DNA of 64,000 nucleotides from Acanthochlamys bracteata (Eukaryota; Streptophyta; Magnoliopsida; Pandanales; Velloziaceae). Positions 61,801-64,000 of the stretch are shown one piece after another. The notes under the pieces were generated by a model, which saw only the letters and a list, made by a program, of their open reading frames with translations, was not told where the DNA came from and did no database searches. Positions within the stretch are counted from its first letter, which is position 1, and every line of letters starts with the position of its first letter. A program made the position numbers and the translations under genes. The stretch is taken from NCBI GenBank assembly GCA_019914995.1, contig CM034140.1:2108001-2172000 (forward strand), read 5' to 3'.

Positions 61801-62981
61801 ACTAACTCCAAATTTTTTAGGCACAACAATAACTAGCTAAATACATACCCATATCCTCCGGTAGAAGCAGAAACCAGAGCTCCATTATCTAAAAGCATAT
61901 GTACACAGTTTCCCCGTCGCTGTCTTGAAGCAAGATGCAGTGGAGTAGCTCCATATCCATCTCTTATGTTCACAAACCGTGCAAATCCCCTAAATGAATT
62001 CCAATAAACAACAAAAAGTGCTCGTTAGATCCCACAAACTTTTGGAATACAAAAGTCCATATGTAACCATAAATAGGACCCACACCATGAATAGGCAACC
62101 TGGGTTGTCTTAGCAGCTGTTAGAATGACTTCCATGCAGTCGGTGTGGCCATAGTAGGCAGCATAGTGCAAGCAAGTCCGTCCATGTAATGAATCAAACA
62201 TTAAGACCTATAGTTGAAACAAGTAAACACAGATCACTGATTGCATTATGGACCGTAGATCCACAAAGGAACTACAAAACAGAACGGTTACGGAGCTTAC
62301 GTTGGCACCTGCTTGTAGGAGCTTTTGTACACAGGCAATCTTCCCATGCATCGCAGCCAGCATCAACGGAGTCTGCAACCCATAACACGACCAAAATCAA
62401 ACAAATTTCACCTTCCGTTGATTTTTTTAAAAAAAATATGTATTGAAAACGTAACCAAAATTTCAGCTCAGGAAGCTTTCCGTGGCAAGATCTCGTACCT
62501 GTTTGTGTCGGTTAACGATATCCGGTGGAACAGATCGATCCAAGAGCATTGTTAGCACCTGCAGACATCACAGAACAGAAATTCCAACCCTGTTACAATC
62601 TGTTTTCAACTCGGCATTCAAGCTGCTGATTCTTAAATGAAAAATCAATGTCCCGACCAAATTATAAGCTGCTTATCAAAATATTGTTTGTACACACAAG
62701 CTCAAACTGCTCAATAGGTAGAAAAGATCAAGCAGCTCACTAGATTTCTGTGCTCTATCCAGAAACATAATCTGCAACTTTTGAGTCATCCAAATAATCA
62801 AGCTGCTTATTACACTTCTGGGTTTCAATACAAAATCTCAAACTGCTTATTGAATTACTTATTCAATCTTTTCAACAGATTCCACCATTTCTGCACTTGG
62901 AAACTTAAAAAACCCAGTAAAGAAGAAGGAAAACAAATGGCGACCTGGAGTCTGCCATTAGCAGCAGCGATATGTACTGCA
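58870..62981. repeat. Tandem segmental duplication, right unit (about 4.11 kb)
   Basis: Second direct copy, joined to the left unit at 58869/58870, where exon 1 sequence (TGTACTGCA) switches abruptly to ATAACTGAG. It runs to base 62981 and then continues into the rest of exon 1, so this copy is in the native setting. 58870-60213 is 3' flanking DNA without a recognised gene. Confidence 0.95.
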
Positions 62982-63127
62982 GCGAGTCGGTCATAGATTG
63001 TCGGGCGGAGAAGAAGCGAAGGGTCGAGACGGAGAGCTGAATCAACTGCGGCCACGTCGCCGGACTGCACAGCAGAGAAAAAATCGTGCTCCTCAATGGA
63101 GCGCGTGCAGCTGACTCCCTGTCCCAT
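60214..63127 (-). CDS. XBAT31: RING-type E3 ubiquitin ligase with ankyrin repeats, XBAT31 type
   Basis: Exons 63127-62945, 62558-62499, 62372-62301, 62207-62086, 61989-61849, 61763-61656, 61008-60750 and 60594-60214 join in frame to 441 residues. The start MGQGVSC (ATG at 63127) gives a possible N-myristoylation glycine. Ankyrin repeats span about residues 12-260 (AAVHIAAANGRLQ, TPLMLAAMHGK, GRTCLHYAAYYGH, ATPLHLASRQRR, STPLHLAARGG). A C3HC4 RING finger at about 322-372 starts CCICFEHPC and ends CPFCRRN. The tail carries SEGSSSFKG and GRMGGRGSGR, family signatures. The protein would transfer ubiquitin to ankyrin-bound substrates; related Arabidopsis ligases act in growth and stress signalling. 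All exons are intact, unlike the copy to the left. Confidence 0.93.
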
Positions 63128-64000
63128 CACCGGAGCTGACCACCGTCGCCGCGCGAAGGGTAACGTGCGCAGGTGGAGGTGGTGGTGGGAGGGAATAGAG
63201 TGTGATGGTGGTGGGTGGTGAGGAAGAAAGAAACAAAATAGAAGGAAATGCATTTTAAGGAAGAATTGTACTGCTGCATCATGGTCAGACACTGCGGTGC
63301 GGTCACCTCCCTGCTTGCAATAACAAATAAAAACTTTAGGAACAAATCTGTTTAAACAAATTTATTTTAAGTATATTGAAAAAAAAAACTAGATTTTGTA
63401 ATTTATAAATAAGAAAGTTAAAATACTAGAAACAAATCCAACACTTCAACATATTTTCTTAAAGTAGAGTTAGTAATTTAAAGTTATATCCCATATAGCT
63501 GTGTATGAAATTTTGCTAATTAATATCTAATCACTTGTTCGGGTCACTAACATCACCGGAGGTGACTGCACTGCGGTAGTGAAGTAATATATATTAAGGA
63601 GTTGTTTGATTTTATTTATTACAAAATAGTTTCTAAAATTCAAAAAATTTATATTTTGAAAAAATAAAAGTATTTTTTATTTTAAAAAAGTTATATTTTA
63701 TAAGTAATATCAGGTGCATCTAAATAAGAATCAAAGTTAACGGGTATTTGTGGATAACATGTTTAGTTCTAAGTTTGGGATTATTTTTGTTTGGTGACAG
63801 GTTAATTATCTTTATGGTTTTTTTGAATCTATAAGAGTTGCAACATTTAATTAGATTTTTAGAGTAGACTCAACACCTAAGTACAAAAAGTAGGCAACTA
63901 CTTTTGTAGATTAATTGAACTAAGAATTATATAACATTATTGATTTTATTCAGTTTAACAAAAGAAAAAATGTAAAATTAAGATCTTGTGGGGATGTTTA
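63128..64000. other. Promoter region of the XBAT31-type gene and AT-rich flank
   Basis: 63128-63230 is rich in CACCACC on the minus strand and is a likely 5' UTR. Beyond 63340 the DNA is AT-rich, with no recognised gene. A frame open upstream of the ATG (to 63292) probably does not code, as family members start at MGQG. Confidence 0.5.

Noticed and set aside
1-64000. tRNA genes, CRISPR arrays, viral or autonomous transposon coding regions
   Set aside because: I looked for tRNA B-box motifs, regularly spaced repeats, and reverse transcriptase, integrase or transposase motifs, and saw none that hold up. All recognised mobile elements here are short and non-coding.

Overview
The window is nuclear DNA from a flowering plant, most likely a eudicot. 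It has AT-rich intergenic DNA, many short GT-AG introns, plant-only families (class VIII myosin, GT14 glucuronosyltransferase, XBAT-type RING/ankyrin ligase, calcium-type external NAD(P)H dehydrogenase) and a plant-style Pol III U3 snoRNA gene. I cannot name the species. Most genes are spliced, so the coordinates below are exon models that I joined by hand at splice sites; every listed exon sum keeps the reading frame.

Layout, left to right. (1) 0.8-3.8 kb +: GT14 glycosyltransferase, four coding exons. (2) 4.6-5.4 kb: non-autonomous hAT-like transposon with 8-bp target duplications; a second copy lies at 53.2-54.0 kb. (3) 6.6-8.3 kb +: membrane-anchored coiled-coil protein with an apparent GC-AG intron and an in-frame stop followed by 55 more open codons. 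(4) 9.8-10.3 kb: foldback transposon with an exact 8-bp target duplication. (5) 11.7-14.6 kb -: 90-residue, three-exon gene for a probable mitochondrial membrane protein. (6) 15.9-23.4 kb -: class VIII myosin, 24 coding exons including one of 14 nt. (7) 25.9-27.9 kb -: NEDD8/RUB-conjugating enzyme. (8) 29.5-31.3 kb: interval without a convincing ORF, with a TATA box, a box C/D snoRNA-like segment and a miR169-like hairpin. (9) 32.0-36.4 kb +: external NDB-type NAD(P)H dehydrogenase with an EF-hand. (10) 37.4-37.8 kb -: broken dynein light chain gene. (11) 41.8-43.4 kb +: intronless ARM-repeat protein. (12) 45.8-47.1 kb -: unrecognised basic coiled-coil protein with mitosis-type promoter elements. 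(13) 47.4-47.65 kb +: U3 snoRNA with its Pol III promoter. (14) 48.0-51.0 kb -: very-long-chain enoyl-CoA reductase. (15) 54.8-63.0 kb: two near-identical direct copies of a 4.11-kb segment. The right copy joins the first exon of an XBAT31-type E3 ligase and encodes an intact gene; the left copy is a 5'-truncated, twice-frameshifted duplicate.

The genes are independent housekeeping or cell-biology genes and do not form an operon-like system. The spaces between them hold many copies of an AT-rich element of about 240 bp with GTGCGTTTGG-like ends. The observations most worth checking are the 4.1-kb tandem duplication (real or an assembly artefact), the in-frame stop in the coiled-coil gene, the possible small-RNA locus at 29.5-31.3 kb, the decayed dynein light chain and the unrecognised G2/M-type gene.
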